DNA of 49,368 nucleotides from Planktothrix sp. FACHB-1365. Its GTDB lineage: Bacteria; Cyanobacteriota; Cyanobacteriia; Cyanobacteriales; Microcoleaceae. Made by a program: the position numbers and the translations under genes. This document shows, piece by piece, positions 25,645 to 33,988 of the stretch (position 1 is the first letter of the stretch; each line of letters opens with the position of its first letter). The stretch covers positions 1 to 49,368 of the forward strand of contig NZ_JACJSC010000043.1 in NCBI RefSeq assembly GCF_014697575.1, written 5' to 3'. Under the pieces are notes generated by a model. It was not told the DNA's origin and searched no databases. It was given only the letters and a program-made list of their open reading frames with translations.

Positions 25645-25839
25645 ATGACTTCTAAATTTGATGAACCCGTAATCTTACAGGAGTTTATTGCTGAAAGTGT
25701 GTTACCCGAAAAACTCCCAGAAATATTCCCTCTTTACGAGCGTCTCAGCAAAAATTTGACGATTTTAGCCCCGTTAAAGTATGCCTTAGAAATGAAGCGA
25801 CGGTATCAAGTTAACTATCCTTCCCAGTCGAACAATTAA
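25645..25839 (+). CDS. Small hypothetical protein
   Basis: A 64-residue protein starting 4 bases after the vWA-like gene stops, with CAGGAG as ribosome-binding site overlapping that stop. It is soluble and helical (VILQEFIAESVLPEKLPEIF, then LSKNLTILAPLKYALEMKRR). No family recognised. Tight spacing indicates it works with the upstream membrane protein. Confidence 0.6.
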   Translation: MTSKFDEPVILQEFIAESVLPEKLPEIFPLYERLSKNLTILAPLKYALEMKRRYQVNYPSQSNN

Positions 25840-25845
25840 ACTTTG

Positions 25846-25898
25846 TTAGGAAAGTGTTGCTATTTCCTATTCAATGCTACCTTAGCACACTTTCCTAA
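25846..25898 (+). terminator. Long inverted repeat between small gene and membrane gene
   Basis: TTAGGAAAGTGT (25846-25857) pairs perfectly with ACACTTTCCTAA (25887-25898), extended three more pairs across a one-base bulge. It may end the upstream transcript, attenuate the next gene, or act as an operator. Confidence 0.6.
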
Positions 25899-25936
25899 AT
25901 CTTCAATTCATCTTACTTTGTGAGGAAAATTATCCT

Positions 25937-26920
25937 ATGAACTTACACAAATTTATCGTTCTTTTCTGTATCACAATTGCTGCATTAATGAATAGTCGTG
26001 GGCCCTTTGCTGCATTAGGTGGGTTTCCTGGTGAATGGCGCTGGGTTATCGCGATCGCAGTTAGTTTTCCTCTCGTTTATTTTACAGAATGGGCTATTGC
26101 TTATGATGTGGCAATTTCCAGTATTAAACGGGATATTCGCCATGATCAAGAGCAAATAGAAGCAAAAAAAAGAAACACCAAAAATCAACTAATTGCAGTC
26201 CGCGCAGAAGCAGAAAAAATGGTCTTTAATGCAGTTTTGAAAGACTATTTACATCAAAAAACGAAAGTCTTTGTTGTTTTTGCCACTGGGCTTTTAATTG
26301 TTGAATATGCAGCCACTCTATTTTATGTGCGGTTTCAAGGAGAAGATACCGAATGGATTATCTATATTGTCCCCTTACTCGGAATCATTTTAACAATAAT
26401 GACAGGATTTTATACAGGAAAAATCATCCGTTATCCTGAATATAAACGGCAAATTTCCCAAAAGTTTGATGATTATTATCAACAACGTCATCAAGAAAAC
26501 CCCGATGGAATTAAACACGCCAGCCGCGAGTTTTGGGTCTTAGAAGAACTAACTAAGTATGTGTTAGATCATCCTAAATCTACCCCTGAACAACGCAATC
26601 AAAAAGAAAATCAAGTTTGGATAGAACTGCTAATTCATCAATATAATCAAGTCTTGAAACAAGGGCAAAAAGCAATTCAGGAGAAAAGACGGCAGTTAAA
26701 TCAAAGTCCGGTGGAGTTAGTTAGTCGAGAAGCTTGGGAAACTGCCATTAATGACGAGATCAAAGCTATGATTGAGGAGTGCCAATTTGAACTTTACCAG
26801 ATTCAAAGTGAACTAAAACGACGGGGCTATTCTATGGAATCTAATCAGGTCTTATCGACTGAAAAAATGAATTCTATTAAGCATCCTAAATGGCAGCTTA
26901 AACCTGATTCTCATTCTTGA
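25937..26920 (+). CDS. Membrane protein with four TM segments and coiled coil
   Basis: A 327-residue protein. Hydrophobic segments are near 5-25 and 33-52 (VIAIAVSFPLVYFTEWAIAY), then 108-130 and 138-162. Between the pairs lies a charged helix (about 60-105). The C-terminal half (170-327) is soluble, basic and helical, with likely coiled coil. The layout recalls DUF4407-type proteins, but I see no specific motif. A GAGGAAAAT ribosome-binding site precedes the start. The gene ends at a bidirectional hairpin. Function unknown. Confidence 0.6.
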   Translation: MNLHKFIVLFCITIAALMNSRGPFAALGGFPGEWRWVIAIAVSFPLVYFTEWAIAYDVAISSIKRDIRHDQEQIEAKKRNTKNQLIAVRAEAEKMVFNAVLKDYLHQKTKVFVVFATGLLIVEYAATLFYVRFQGEDTEWIIYIVPLLGIILTIMTGFYTGKIIRYPEYKRQISQKFDDYYQQRHQENPDGIKHASREFWVLEELTKYVLDHPKSTPEQRNQKENQVWIELLIHQYNQVLKQGQKAIQEKRRQLNQSPVELVSREAWETAINDEIKAMIEECQFELYQIQSELKRRGYSMESNQVLSTEKMNSIKHPKWQLKPDSHS

Positions 26921-26923
26921 TTT

Positions 26924-26963
26924 TTTAAGGAAGTCTTACTAATACTAGGTGGACTTCCTTAAA
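26924..26963. terminator. Bidirectional terminator between convergent genes
   Basis: TTTAAGGAAGTC (26924-26935) pairs with GACTTCCTTAAA (26952-26963), with T/A runs on both sides. It separates the plus-strand membrane gene from the end of the minus-strand replication module. Confidence 0.8.
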
Positions 26964-26964
26964 T

Positions 26965-27348
26965 TTAAGAGAAATTAACAGGAACCCTAATAATCTTTAC
27001 TCGATGGGGCATTCGTTGAATATTTTTGAGAGTTCCTGGGGAATTATTTTGAATAATAGCTAAACCAAAATCTGCCTGTGAACACATAATGCGATCGCGT
27101 TCACTGTAAGAACCTTTGATTTGTACAGTAGCAAACCCTGCATTATTTCTAGGAGACTTACCAATATGAAAAACTTTAACTTGATGATAACCCGCTTGTT
27201 TTAGGTAAGTTTGTACTAGGAAATCTGTACCATAACAATCCCCAATCAAGATAATAGCATTAAGCTGAATTATCCGTTGAATTGTTGCAATTGCCTCTGG
27301 TGGAAGCTGTTTCAAATTGTTGACCCGTAGTTTGTTCAATCCATTCAT
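26965..27348 (-). CDS. SLOG-like nucleotide-binding protein
   Basis: About 127 residues from the ATG at 27348, which has AAGGAG 13 bases upstream; a TTG at 27375 is also possible. The pattern AIILIGDCYGTDFLVQTYLK, then VKVFHIGKSPRN, ERDRIMCSQADFGLAIIQNN and SPGTLKNI matches the Rossmann-like SLOG/DprA-type superfamily (glycine loop, R-x-R-D near the middle, then S-x-G-T). Members bind nucleotides or nucleotide-derived signals. It is the last gene of the module and overlaps the ssb gene by 89 bp in another frame. Confidence 0.6.
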   Translation of the reverse strand: MNGLNKLRVNNLKQLPPEAIATIQRIIQLNAIILIGDCYGTDFLVQTYLKQAGYHQVKVFHIGKSPRNNAGFATVQIKGSYSERDRIMCSQADFGLAIIQNNSPGTLKNIQRMPHRVKIIRVPVNFS

Positions 27349-27589
27349 CCAGTTTGAGTTCTCCTTGAATTCCAATTAAACTGCCTTTATCTGTATAATT
27401 AGCAGCTACTTCAGCAATATTTCCCCAAATTTCCAGCGCAAACCAATCCGGCTCGCTGTCTTTTTTATTACTGCGTCGATTAACAGCAAGAGACAGCTTA
27501 GTTAAAACAGCACCGCTCTCGAAATATTGAGTTTCTGGTTGTTGACCTACACGACCAACTAAGTTAATAACATTGAGATTATCTGACAT
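27260..27589 (-). CDS. ssb: Single-stranded DNA-binding protein, short form
   Basis: A 109-residue OB-fold protein: LNVINLVGRVGQQPETQYFE, VLTKLSLAVNRR, PDWFALEIWGNIAEVAANYT and KGSLIGIQGELKLDEWIEQT are classical SSB strands. The protein ends 15-20 residues after this, without the glycine-rich linker or the acidic tip that recruits partners in most bacterial SSBs. The last residues (FETASTRGNC...) do not look like SSB, and the next gene begins inside this region, so the end was probably rebuilt by a frameshift or fusion. It should coat single strands for the element's own replication. Confidence 0.88.
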   Translation of the reverse strand: MSDNLNVINLVGRVGQQPETQYFESGAVLTKLSLAVNRRSNKKDSEPDWFALEIWGNIAEVAANYTDKGSLIGIQGELKLDEWIEQTTGQQFETASTRGNCNNSTDNSA

Positions 27590-27620
27590 GATGTTTTCCT
27601 CGTGAAATCTCTTGAAAATA

Positions 27621-27632
27621 GCGCGACAGCGC
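27621..27632. repeat. Dispersed GC palindrome (variant)
   Basis: GCGCGACAGCGC, 31 bp upstream of the ssb start; one base differs from the main form GCGCGTCAGCGC. Confidence 0.65.
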
Positions 27633-27679
27633 CTTCATCAATCTTTGGGAATTTCATGATGAGTTTTGAGCTTAATCCC

Positions 27680-28231
27680 TTATAATTTGTTGAGTGGGAC
27701 TAGATGAGCTAAGGCACTCACTAATTGATGATGGTCTAATTTACTTCGACCTTCAATATTGTATTGATGCGCTAACTTTTTGAGTTTTGTTTTACTCAAT
27801 TTCAACAGTTGTTTCTCCGTTTCTAAGGGGTAAGTCACCTCATATTCATTGGAAAAAGGTTCTGGAGTAGGCTCTACAGATTCTTTGATATCCTGCAAAG
27901 CTTCATCGCTTTTTAAAGTTATGAAATCATCTGAATTTTCCCTTTCAAATCCATTGATAACAGTTGTTTCTTCAGGGTCAGATTTAAAACACTTTTCTGG
28001 CGTTGATGCAGAAATTTGTTCAGGGAGTAAAGTGTCTTCATTCGTGTTAGCTTCTTGGTTTTTCCCTAAAATGGATAAAGCAGATGTTGGTAAAGCCGAG
28101 AAAACAATTGTGGCTTCTTGCTTATGAATGGTAGAGCGAAACTTAGCTCCGGCTTCTCTAAGTTGAAAAGCTAAAACATTGAGGTCACTTAGAGAAACTT
28201 TCTGAGTATATAAAGTGGTAGAATGGTTCAT
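27680..28231 (-). CDS. Hypothetical protein with C-terminal SAP/Rho-N-like motif
   Basis: A 183-residue protein. Residues 1-55 look structured (VSLSDLNVLAFQLREAGAKF), 60-140 are acidic and disordered, and the last 40 form a helix-extended-helix LLKLSKTKLKKLAHQYNIEG then KLDHHQLVSALA, typical of SAP or Rho-N nucleic-acid-binding motifs. It lies between the delta' gene and ssb, so a DNA-binding role in replication is plausible. Family otherwise unknown. Confidence 0.6.
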   Translation of the reverse strand: MNHSTTLYTQKVSLSDLNVLAFQLREAGAKFRSTIHKQEATIVFSALPTSALSILGKNQEANTNEDTLLPEQISASTPEKCFKSDPEETTVINGFERENSDDFITLKSDEALQDIKESVEPTPEPFSNEYEVTYPLETEKQLLKLSKTKLKKLAHQYNIEGRSKLDHHQLVSALAHLVPLNKL

Positions 28232-28258
28232 CGTGTTATCTTCAACTGATACTTGTCT

Positions 28259-29299
28259 TTATAGAAAGGCATCAGCCTTTCCTGATTGCTCGGCTAATTT
28301 CAATAAGCAAACTTCCCAAACTAACTGATTAGAAGCACGATTAAGTGTTTGTTTAGCAGACTCCAAAATCTCGATTTTGTTTCGATTACGCTGAGTCGTC
28401 CAAAATTGATATTGCCAATAACTTAATAGCAACTTTTGGGATGAATAATCTAAGGATTGGCTAACTATTTTAGCAGCCAGAAGAAGCTTAGACAGTTTTT
28501 GATCAAAGAAAGAAATTTGCAGTAAAGTTGAGTCAATTTCTTGAATTTTAATGATTGCATTCCAAATTTCACAAGCCTGAGTTGGACTGCCTTGTGCCAT
28601 TTGGAGGATATTAGGGTGTTCACAAATTTGAGAAAATCCATTCATCTGCAAGATTTCGCTCATTTCTGACAAGCTTAAACTTCTAAACGGGATAATTTGG
28701 CAACGTGAACAGATTGTAGGTAGGAGAAGTTCAGCATGAGAAGTCAATAAAATAAACGTAGCTTTTCCGGGTTCTTCAAGTCTTTTGAGTAACCCATGAG
28801 CCGCATTATTATTCATCAATTGTGCATCTTCAATGATGATAACTTTAATAGAAGCGATCAAGGGAGGATAAGCTAAAAATTGATTGATTTCTCGAATTTG
28901 CTCAATGCGAATTTGAGGCAACTGTTTAAATGTTAGTTGTTCTTGGCAAGCACTACTCTTTAAGATCAAATTACCTTGATGAAGGTAACTCGGTTCTATC
29001 CATAAAATATCGGGGTGATTTCCTACCTCAATTAGAGACCTGCAATTTTCTACGGCTTCTGAATTCTGAGAATGATGTAGCAACAGGGGGAGAAAATACT
29101 TGAGGACTTGTCGCTTTTCCAGATCATTAGAGCCAGTAAATAGAAATGCAGTAGGAACTTGATTAATTTCAATTGCTTTTTGGAGGAGTTGAGTGGGGAT
29201 TGATTGGCTTCTAATATTATTGAGATGAGAGGTTTCAGAACAAGGTGAAAATTTGGGAAAGTTAATCAATGACAAAGATTGATAATTTGGCTCGTACAT
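28259..29299 (-). CDS. holB: DNA polymerase III delta' subunit-like (clamp loader)
   Basis: A 346-residue AAA+ protein of the clamp-loader delta' type. VPTAFLFTGSNDLEKRQVLK occupies the Walker A position but lacks GKT, as is normal for delta'. IRIEQIREINQFL, VIIIEDAQLMNNNAAHGLLK, LEEPGKATFILLTSHAELLL and the SRC motif in TICSRCQIIPF follow in order. The C-terminal 130 residues are the helical collar. It overlaps holA by 34 bp. With delta and gamma/tau it would form a pentameric loader for the plasmid-encoded beta clamp. Confidence 0.88.
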   Translation of the reverse strand: MYEPNYQSLSLINFPKFSPCSETSHLNNIRSQSIPTQLLQKAIEINQVPTAFLFTGSNDLEKRQVLKYFLPLLLHHSQNSEAVENCRSLIEVGNHPDILWIEPSYLHQGNLILKSSACQEQLTFKQLPQIRIEQIREINQFLAYPPLIASIKVIIIEDAQLMNNNAAHGLLKRLEEPGKATFILLTSHAELLLPTICSRCQIIPFRSLSLSEMSEILQMNGFSQICEHPNILQMAQGSPTQACEIWNAIIKIQEIDSTLLQISFFDQKLSKLLLAAKIVSQSLDYSSQKLLLSYWQYQFWTTQRNRNKIEILESAKQTLNRASNQLVWEVCLLKLAEQSGKADAFL

Positions 29300-30225
29300 A
29301 GTGTGGCATCCTCATGGGTTTTAGCAAGAATTTCTAAGTCTAATAATTGAGTCAGAATATGTTGCAGCCGAGTTAAAGAAATAGAAGCAACTTCTTGTTT
29401 GAGGTGGTAAACTCGATTAGGATTACTCACTCCGGCAACAGCAGCAATAGCACGAGAATCCGTTTCACCTTCATCAACCATGACTTTAACGGCTAACCAA
29501 GTGCGGAATAGGCTGCTTAGAGTCGCAATAATCTTAAGAATGGGTTCATTATGATTCAGAAGCGTTGTAAAAACCTGTGTAGCTCTGTTGGCATCTTTCA
29601 CACAGATAGCTTGAGCAAGTTGGAAGGTATTTGTGGTTGTAATACTAACCCAAGTTTCTACAGTGTGAATATCAATGAATTGGTCTACTGTAACTAACGA
29701 AAGTTTTTCTAATTCCTGGTATAATAGGCGAGTATTATTTCCCACAGCAGATGCTAAGAGCGCAGCAGCAGAATGAGATAAAGAAATATCCATACTTGAT
29801 GCAGCATTCTTAACCTGTTCTGTTAGCTTTTGGGTATTCCAAGATGGAATTAAAGAGAATTCTTGAACTGTAGCATATTGGCAAAGTAGTTTAGTAAATT
29901 TAAGCCGTTGATCTAATGAACCTAGACAAGTGAATAATAAATGATTGCTTGTCGGTAGATTGTTCAAAATGTGCTTAAACTGTTCTAAAAGTGCGTTATT
30001 AATTGTTTTTAATTCAGTCCAGTTGGAAAGAATTACTAAGCGTCCACCAGTCCCAACGGGTGCAGTGCGGATATCATTAAGAGCGACTTTAAAGTGATCT
30101 GCACTAAACGGATAACTGAAAAAATTGAAAGCTTCCCAGCCCGGATGAACAATCCTTCTGCGTAATTGATTAATATGACGCTCTATCAGATAATCATCAT
30201 TTCCCCAGTACAGATAAACTGGCAT
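29266..30225 (-). CDS. holA: DNA polymerase III delta subunit-like (clamp loader wrench)
   Basis: A 319-residue protein that starts MPVYLYWGNDDYLIERHINQ, the typical delta N-terminus. Further markers are RLVILSNWTELKT, LLFTCLGSLDQRLKFTKLL, ALLASAVGNNTRLLYQELEK and the late KIIATLSSLFRTWLAVKVMV with the collar. The delta subunit opens the sliding clamp. A strong AAAAGGAGA ribosome-binding site precedes the ATG. Length is close to chromosomal HolA, and no degeneration is seen. Confidence 0.9.
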   Translation of the reverse strand: MPVYLYWGNDDYLIERHINQLRRRIVHPGWEAFNFFSYPFSADHFKVALNDIRTAPVGTGGRLVILSNWTELKTINNALLEQFKHILNNLPTSNHLLFTCLGSLDQRLKFTKLLCQYATVQEFSLIPSWNTQKLTEQVKNAASSMDISLSHSAAALLASAVGNNTRLLYQELEKLSLVTVDQFIDIHTVETWVSITTTNTFQLAQAICVKDANRATQVFTTLLNHNEPILKIIATLSSLFRTWLAVKVMVDEGETDSRAIAAVAGVSNPNRVYHLKQEVASISLTRLQHILTQLLDLEILAKTHEDATLCTSQIINLCH

Positions 30226-30330
30226 GGCAAAAATCTCCTTTTCTAAAAATCAGTAATTCAACTAAAAATTAATACTGATTAGGTTAAACAAAGTAACCTA
30301 ATGACTGATAAGTGATAACTGAATTGTTAA

Positions 30331-32397
30331 CTACTTTTCTGCCCAAGAGTCATAAATCAAATGACTCGGTTCTTCCCCTTCATCCACAGGAATACTCTTA
30401 ATAAATTGGCTCATGGCATTTCTCATGGCATTTTGAATCGCTGTTGCAAACATTAGAGCTTGATTAGTGCTAACAATTCCATCAATTTCATCATGAGCCA
30501 TATTGCCAATATGAGCTTGCCAATGGGGATGCTGATCTAAGACGGTTACAAGCTCACCCAGAGCGTTCTTAATAATATCGGCTTCTGCCATTGTCCAATA
30601 AGCTGCTGTTGCATCAGGCCCTTTTACACTAAGGCTTTTCTGTTGACTGAACTTCTGAGGATATTTAGGCAGAAATACGCCTCGTCCCGTTAAACAACGG
30701 ACATATCCTAAGCCAAATTTGGTGCGGCTTTTAATCTCTTCAATTCCTAAAACAGGAGGCAAACTGCTGTTAGCTTGTTGAATAATTTTTTGACAGAAAT
30801 TAGCAACACCTGCATAGGTTTTTTTCCAACCTAATTGACTCGTTTTAGCTTGCTCATCGGTTAAATTAATATTAGCTCCTGTTCGGATGGTTTTTTGAAA
30901 GGTTTTATACCCTTGTAGATTTAAACAACCATAATGAATGGTTTTACTGATAGAGCGCAACATTGCAGCCGTTTTGTGATTCAAGTGGGATTTATCTTTA
31001 ACCCAAAGTTGGATATTTTCTTCTGTCCAATCTTTCCCTAATCCTTGGATTTGAGCAATTTTGGCAGCAATTGAACAGAAAATTTCTTGACTTTCTGAGT
31101 GAAATCGTTCGATTAATTCTTGATCTCCCGATGCTTCACAGGCAATTCGGGTATGAGCTTTAGATAAGTCAGCAATAATTAATTGAGTTTGGGGGTGAGC
31201 AACAAAAACAGAACGAATCGGGGGCAAATTATAAGCAGTAAGTTCAGAGGGTAAGTTGCTAGGATTAGGGGGATTTTGTAGGTTGGGATTCTGGCAACTG
31301 CTGCGTCCAAAAGCAGCACTATTGATTAGGGTATAACTTCCTCTAACATATCCCTCTGTTAATACTTCTTGAAGATTGTACAGATAATCCAGGTAAGTTT
31401 TTGTGGTTTTAATCACTGAAATTAACCTTAATTCTGGGATTTGCCAATATTGGCTTAAAGTATCAGCATTTGCTTGAGAAATTTTAAGCTGAAATTGGTT
31501 ATTAATGAGTTTGGGTAACTCTTTAGTTGAATAAAGATGAAGAACTGCTTCAGGAAATGTCGTTCTCAATTTCTCCATTAAATCTTGATAAGCACTTTCA
31601 TACTGGTTAATGACATCGATTAAAACTTGCTCATTGACAGGCATTCCTCGATGAGTCATTTGTGCAAAAGCGGGAGAAGCGCTGCATTCTGCTAGATAAG
31701 AATTCCAAACCCCGATTTCTTTTAATAAGGGTTCAAGCCGCGCCTGAACGTGCAGAACAACTTCAGCATCGTAAGCCGCATAATTGAGTTGATTATGACT
31801 TAATTTTCCACCACTTTTATCACCCCACCCCCAATCAGATGTTTGCTGGGTTTTATCAATTGTAATGCCGAGCCTCCAACATACAGAAGCTAAGGAGTGA
31901 GGTTTATTGTTAATTTTATCTAACCAAGGATCAAGACCTGCCCAATAGATTTGGCTCATCAACTTTGTATCTTGAATTCCCCGAATTTTATAACCATATT
32001 TGACGAGCATCCATTGTTGCTCAAATTCTAAGGCATGACCCACAACTTCTACTTGAGGATTCGCTAATCTTTCCTGAAAAACTTCCCAAAATCCTAATTG
32101 AGATAACTGTTGTTTAATCTCATTCCTTTGTTGGGAATCAAATCCCAAATCAATGACTAAAACTTTGATACCCTTAAAAGTTGGAATAGCTAAAGAAAGA
32201 ATGCGGATTTCTCCTTGATTGGGAAATAAAGCACCGTTAGGCTCTGCTGAGGAGGAAAAAGTCTCAATATCAAACCCAAATTGACTGGAGTTTTCCCATT
32301 GTTTTAATAGGGGAATAAATTGAGGATGATCAAGTAAAACAATTTGAGGTAAAAGTTCTTCTTCGGGTTGCAAGAACAAAGTATATTGATAGTGCAT
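30331..32397 (-). CDS. Family A DNA polymerase with 3'-5' exonuclease domain
   Basis: A 688-residue polymerase. The exonuclease domain (about 40-230) keeps D43-x-E45 in FGFDIETF, GHALEFEQQWM and NYAAYDAEVVLH. The polymerase core has GRSSCQNPNLQNPP, motif A as ADLSKAHTRIACEASGD (aspartate near 411, where E. coli Pol I has DYSQIELR), motif B as R-x3-K-x3-YG in MLRSISKTIHYGC, and motif C as MAHDEID (near 630). All carboxylates needed for nucleotidyl transfer are present. There is no 5' nuclease domain, as in phage-type polymerases. With the beta clamp, loader, SSB and PrimPol it likely replicates the element. Confidence 0.93.
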   Translation of the reverse strand: MHYQYTLFLQPEEELLPQIVLLDHPQFIPLLKQWENSSQFGFDIETFSSSAEPNGALFPNQGEIRILSLAIPTFKGIKVLVIDLGFDSQQRNEIKQQLSQLGFWEVFQERLANPQVEVVGHALEFEQQWMLVKYGYKIRGIQDTKLMSQIYWAGLDPWLDKINNKPHSLASVCWRLGITIDKTQQTSDWGWGDKSGGKLSHNQLNYAAYDAEVVLHVQARLEPLLKEIGVWNSYLAECSASPAFAQMTHRGMPVNEQVLIDVINQYESAYQDLMEKLRTTFPEAVLHLYSTKELPKLINNQFQLKISQANADTLSQYWQIPELRLISVIKTTKTYLDYLYNLQEVLTEGYVRGSYTLINSAAFGRSSCQNPNLQNPPNPSNLPSELTAYNLPPIRSVFVAHPQTQLIIADLSKAHTRIACEASGDQELIERFHSESQEIFCSIAAKIAQIQGLGKDWTEENIQLWVKDKSHLNHKTAAMLRSISKTIHYGCLNLQGYKTFQKTIRTGANINLTDEQAKTSQLGWKKTYAGVANFCQKIIQQANSSLPPVLGIEEIKSRTKFGLGYVRCLTGRGVFLPKYPQKFSQQKSLSVKGPDATAAYWTMAEADIIKNALGELVTVLDQHPHWQAHIGNMAHDEIDGIVSTNQALMFATAIQNAMRNAMSQFIKSIPVDEGEEPSHLIYDSWAEK

Positions 32398-32473
32398 TGT
32401 TTAAACCTCGAAAGATGGTGAAGAAAGGAGAAGCTAGAAAATCTTGATCGGAAATAAACTTCTCCCTAAAAAA

Positions 32474-33850
32474 CTAAGCCAAAACGGAAACTTTAATTGT
32501 TCGCTGTGTTGCCATCGCAAATGCTGATTCTATAGTAGCACGTTGGTGATCTACTCTAGCTTTTAAAGCAGTGCTATTGACTTGGATTGTTGCGCTATCT
32601 TCAGAGAAATTTGCTAAAGCGCAGTGTTGAGATAATAGCACTTTCAAAGAGGGTGGAACTTTAGCCAGTACAGTTTGCCAAACCTGTTGAGGAGGAACTG
32701 TAACACCTGAAAACGAAGCCGGAGGTGAGGTGATGCTATGTGTATTAACAGGGGAGTAGGTGGGTTGAGAACTCGGTAATAATCCTAATACAGCCACCTC
32801 AAGCCATAGCCAAGATTGGGTTGAAAATTTGATTTGAGATTCGCAAGTTCTCAAGTGTTGAATGCTGGCTAAAATTCCATTGCGACCCAAAGACTTTGCC
32901 AGTTTTTGCAACTGTTCTAGCTCAACTTCAGTTGTTGACAACTCCCTTGGAATTTTTCCAGTTTGAGCGATTAATAAGAGAGTATAGAATTGAGTTAAAT
33001 TCTGAAGAATAACCAATGGTTCTTTTCCAAAGTTGAGCAAAGTTTGCACTTGATTAATTGTATCCAATTCGGAGTCCGATGCGATCGCTTCAACCAAAGA
33101 TAGTAATTCCTGCTGTGGCACTGCACCCACTAATTCCCATACCAATTGAGAAGTAATCACCGATTCTAACAAGCTTAGTTGTTCTAATAAGGATAGGGCA
33201 TCTCGCAATCCTCCAGTTGCTAACTGAGCCACTAAATGGCTTGCCTGTGAATCCATTTCTAAGCCTTCTAATTGGGCAATTTGGTTTAAATGGTTAACCA
33301 TTGCGTCAATAGAAATACGCTGAAAATTATAGCGTTGGCAACGAGAAATAATGGTAGTCGGGAGTTTTTGAGGTTCAGTCGTACAGAGAACAAAGACTAC
33401 ATTATGGGGAGGTTCCTCAAGAGTTTTCAATAAAGCTTGAGTCGCAGCACCACTTAATCCATGTACTTCATCAATGACATAAATTTTGTAGCGAGCTTGT
33501 ACGGGAGTTAAATGCGCCCCTGTACAAATTTCTCGAATTTGTTCAACACCATTATTGCTAGCAGCATCAAGTTCTAAAACATCTAAGGCAATGCCGCTCG
33601 TAATGCCTTGACAAGAGGCACATTGACCACAAGGAGAACTGGTAGGGTTTGGATGATTAAGACAGTTGAGAGATTTGGCAAGAATTGGAGCCGAAGATGT
33701 TTTTCCTGTTCCTCTTGGCCCTGTGAATAAATAGGCATGAGCAATGCGTCCTAAATTAATTCCATTGCTTAAAGCAGTTGCAATTGCTTCTTGACCGACT
33801 AAATCAGCAAAACATTGGGGGCGATATTTTTGATGAAAAGGCTGATACAT
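32474..33850 (-). CDS. dnaX: DNA polymerase III gamma/tau subunit (clamp loader ATPase)
   Basis: A 458-residue AAA+ ATPase starting MYQPFHQKYRP; an upstream TTG adds three residues but looks unlikely. Walker A GPRGTGKT (44-51), the zinc module C63...C74-x2-C77-x2-C80, Walker B IYVIDEVHGL and the SRC motif in TTIISRCQRYNF are intact. The usual arginine in TSSARILAK is proline here (TSSAPILAK). The C-terminus is short, so it corresponds to gamma with a small tail and not to a full tau. It powers loading of the plasmid beta clamp. Confidence 0.93.
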   Translation of the reverse strand: MYQPFHQKYRPQCFADLVGQEAIATALSNGINLGRIAHAYLFTGPRGTGKTSSAPILAKSLNCLNHPNPTSSPCGQCASCQGITSGIALDVLELDAASNNGVEQIREICTGAHLTPVQARYKIYVIDEVHGLSGAATQALLKTLEEPPHNVVFVLCTTEPQKLPTTIISRCQRYNFQRISIDAMVNHLNQIAQLEGLEMDSQASHLVAQLATGGLRDALSLLEQLSLLESVITSQLVWELVGAVPQQELLSLVEAIASDSELDTINQVQTLLNFGKEPLVILQNLTQFYTLLLIAQTGKIPRELSTTEVELEQLQKLAKSLGRNGILASIQHLRTCESQIKFSTQSWLWLEVAVLGLLPSSQPTYSPVNTHSITSPPASFSGVTVPPQQVWQTVLAKVPPSLKVLLSQHCALANFSEDSATIQVNSTALKARVDHQRATIESAFAMATQRTIKVSVLA

Positions 33851-33988
33851 TGTGTGCAAATAAGCTAAAGTTAATAAACCCCCATAAAGCCCAAATTAAA
33901 AAGAAATCATAGCAGCCCAAATGGGGTATTGTTTAATTTTCTATTTTGCATTAATTGAGTTTATGGGGGTATGAAATTAAGAAAAGTT

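Noticed and set aside
28259-29299. Delta' protein as degenerate because it lacks GKT
   Set aside because: Loss of a working Walker A motif is normal for delta' subunits; the SRC motif and collar are intact.
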